This document shows, piece after piece, positions 62,555 to 64,000 of a DNA stretch of 64,000 nt. Under the pieces are notes generated by a model that saw only the letters and a program-made list of their open reading frames with translations, made no database searches and had not been told where the DNA came from. The DNA is from Oscillospiraceae bacterium. Its GTDB lineage: Bacteria; Bacillota; Clostridia; Oscillospirales; Ruminococcaceae. A program made the position numbers and the translations under genes. Each line of letters opens with the position of its first letter. The stretch's first letter is position 1. The stretch lies in contig CAAGEZ010000017.1 of the NCBI GenBank assembly GCA_900768995.1, positions 1 to 64,000 of the forward strand, written 5' to 3'.

Positions 62555-64000
62555 TCAGAATATGAGCATTCCGATATTATACACCGCAAATGCAGCCACC
62601 CAAGCGGCAGCGCACTGAATAAGAACAAAGAAAAGTGCCGCAAAAGATGAGTTCATCTCACGTCTTACAGCCGCCACCGCCGCAACGCAGGGGGTGTAAA
62701 GAAGTGAGAAAACAAGGAAGCTTACCGCTGTCATAGGTGTGAACATTCCCTGAAGTATTGCAGGAAGCAGGTCGGAAGAGCCTGCGCCTGAGAGCACGGA
62801 CAATGTTGATACCACCGCTTCCTTTGCGGTAAAGCCTGTGATAAGTGCCGTGGAAATTCTCCAGTCGTTGAAGCCGAGGGGAGCAAATATTGGTGCAATT
62901 ATCTTTCCAAGTGCCGCAAGGAGGCTATGCGAGCTGTCTGTGACCACATTGAGCCTTGAATCAAAGGACTGCAGGAACCAGATTATAACCGAGGCGGTGA
63001 AAATTACGGTAAATGCCTTTGTGAGGAAGTCTTTCGCCTTGTCCCACATAAGCAGCACCACGCTTTTGGGTGACGGCAGGCGGTAATTGGGTAGCTCCAT
63101 AACAAAAGGAACGGGGTTGCCTTTAAATCTTGTCTTATTTAAAATTATGCCGTAAATTATGCCGCATATCATTCCGAAAAAGTAGAGACAGACCATTACA
63201 AGAGCACTGTGATTCGGGAAAAATGCCATTGCGAAAACCGAATATATTGGCAGCTTTGCACTGCACGACATAAACGGGGTGAGGAAAACGGTCATTTTTC
63301 TGTCACGTTCGGAGGAAAGTGTTCTTGTCGCCATAATTGCAGGAACGGAGCAGCCGAAGCCGATTATGAGCGGCACAAATGAACGTCCCGAAAGACCTAT
63401 CTTACGGAGCAGGCTGTCCATTACAAAAGCCACTCTCGCCATATATCCGCTGTCCTCCAGCATCGACAGGAAGAAAAACAGTGTAACTATTGTAGGCAGG
63501 AAGCTGAGAACGCTGCCGACTCCCGCAAATATTCCGTCAATTATAAGACTGTGGATAACAGGATTCAAGCCGTAAACGGTAAGTGCATTATCGGCAGCGA
63601 CAGTCACTGCGGCAATGCCCGAAGTGAGCAGGTCGCTTAAGAATTTTCCGATAACTCCGAAGGTGAGCCAGAAAACCGCCATCATAATAAGTATGAACAT
63701 CGGTATGGCGAGATATCTGTTGGTAAGCACGCTGTCTATCTTCACACTGCGGATATGCTCCTTGCTCTCACGGCATTTCACAACAGCATGGTCGCACACA
63801 TTTTCGATGAAAGTGTATCTCATATCGGCAATAGCGGCGTTCCTGTCCATTCCTATTTCCGTCTCCATTTCGGTAACGCTGTGCTCTATCATTTCAAGCT
63901 CGTTCTCATTAAGCTCAAGCTTTTCTTTGATTGCAGGGTCAGCTTCGATAAGTTTTGTGGCGCAAAATCTTCTGCCAAGCCCCGCTTTATCGGCGTGATC
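62555..64000 (-). CDS. feoB: Ferrous iron transport protein B, C-terminal part (cut by window end)
   Basis: The frame is open to the right edge, beginning at the edge with DHADKAGLGRRFCATKLIEA, so the N-terminal GTPase lies outside. The membrane part shows IPMFILIMMAVFWLTFGVIG, the Gate motifs GFGCSVPAIMATRTL and TPFMSCSAKLPIY with metal-ligand Cys, and TGFTAKEAVVSTLSVL. FeoB moves Fe2+ across the cytoplasmic membrane. At least 481 residues are visible. The Cys-rich partner gene follows. Confidence 0.96.
   Translation of the reverse strand, partial: DHADKAGLGRRFCATKLIEADPAIKEKLELNENELEMIEHSVTEMETEIGMDRNAAIADMRYTFIENVCDHAVVKCRESKEHIRSVKIDSVLTNRYLAIPMFILIMMAVFWLTFGVIGKFLSDLLTSGIAAVTVAADNALTVYGLNPVIHSLIIDGIFAGVGSVLSFLPTIVTLFFFLSMLEDSGYMARVAFVMDSLLRKIGLSGRSFVPLIIGFGCSVPAIMATRTLSSERDRKMTVFLTPFMSCSAKLPIYSVFAMAFFPNHSALVMVCLYFFGMICGIIYGIILNKTRFKGNPVPFVMELPNYRLPSPKSVVLLMWDKAKDFLTKAFTVIFTASVIIWFLQSFDSRLNVVTDSSHSLLAALGKIIAPIFAPLGFNDWRISTALITGFTAKEAVVSTLSVLSGAGSSDLLPAILQGMFTPMTAVSFLVFSLLYTPCVAAVAAVRREMNSSFAALFFVLIQCAAAWVAAFAVYNIGMLIF

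Noticed and set aside
62349..62618. 89-codon plus-strand frame with hydrophobic start
   Set aside because: The opposite strand encodes the FeoB-associated Cys-rich protein with proper motifs and ribosome site; the plus frame begins inside a terminator.
63892..63892. Start of feoB at this ATG
   Set aside because: The frame stays open with FeoB-like sequence to the window edge, so the gene is simply cut off.

Overview
The window looks like chromosome from a Gram-positive anaerobe of the class Clostridia, most likely a Ruminococcus-like member of the Oscillospiraceae. The evidence is an anaerobic (class III) ribonucleotide reductase, a complete eight-gene spoIIIA operon, the cotJABC spore-coat operon, a PyrR-type attenuator, the DXS isoprenoid route, strong AGGAGG ribosome binding sites and moderate GC content. 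Genus level is inference. Most genes lie on the minus strand in long, tightly packed operons.

Layout. 1-3540: an accessory block at a tRNA-Leu(CAG) gene. It holds the end of an IS30-type transposase, the 3' remnant of an older integrase, and a compact 3,035-bp element carrying an XRE repressor, an HUH-type replication protein and a tyrosine integrase. The element is bounded by a direct repeat ending in the tRNA anticodon loop. 3612-8118: an orphan peptide-binding lipoprotein and nrdG-nrdD under a promoter with a NrdR-like box pair. 8184-18380: the pyrimidine operon pyrR, pyrC::pyrF (one frame), carA, carB, pyrK, pyrD, then a histidine phosphatase and ruvX, led by a readable PyrR attenuator. 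18416-21376: a CmpB-family membrane protein, an HD protein and a CapA-like protein.

21378-31313: a housekeeping run (nusB, TsaD-like paralogue, xseA, xseB, ispA, DUF212, dxs, tlyA, nadK, argR, recN), read right to left. 31485-36324: spoIIIAA-AH. 36517-38172: an ECF sigma factor with a very large C-terminal extension. 38232-47096: gpsA, plsY, der, a DUF512 radical-SAM protein, rpmF, yceD, a small P-loop protein, pgi, a DacF-like carboxypeptidase with altered motifs and an HPr-like protein without His15.

47307-52376: mtaB and purL read as one 1,689-codon frame. A perfect 13-bp tandem duplication at the junction shifts translation past a masked TAA TAA. 52455-53516: cotJABC. 54490-58023: a heterodimeric ABC exporter. 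58166-60938: a LacI-type sensor fused to GGDEF, then a C39-like cysteine-peptidase-fold protein with a non-ATG start. 61073-64000: a His-rich COG0523 metallochaperone GTPase, a 49-residue FeoB-associated Cys-rich protein, and feoB running off the window.

The best leads are the mtaB-purL junction created by a 13-bp duplication, the pyrC-pyrF joined frame, the small replicating-integrating element with a 249-nt near-palindrome between rep and int, the loop-loop complementarity in the pyr leader, and the extended ECF sigma factor. No CRISPR array or rRNA gene was seen.
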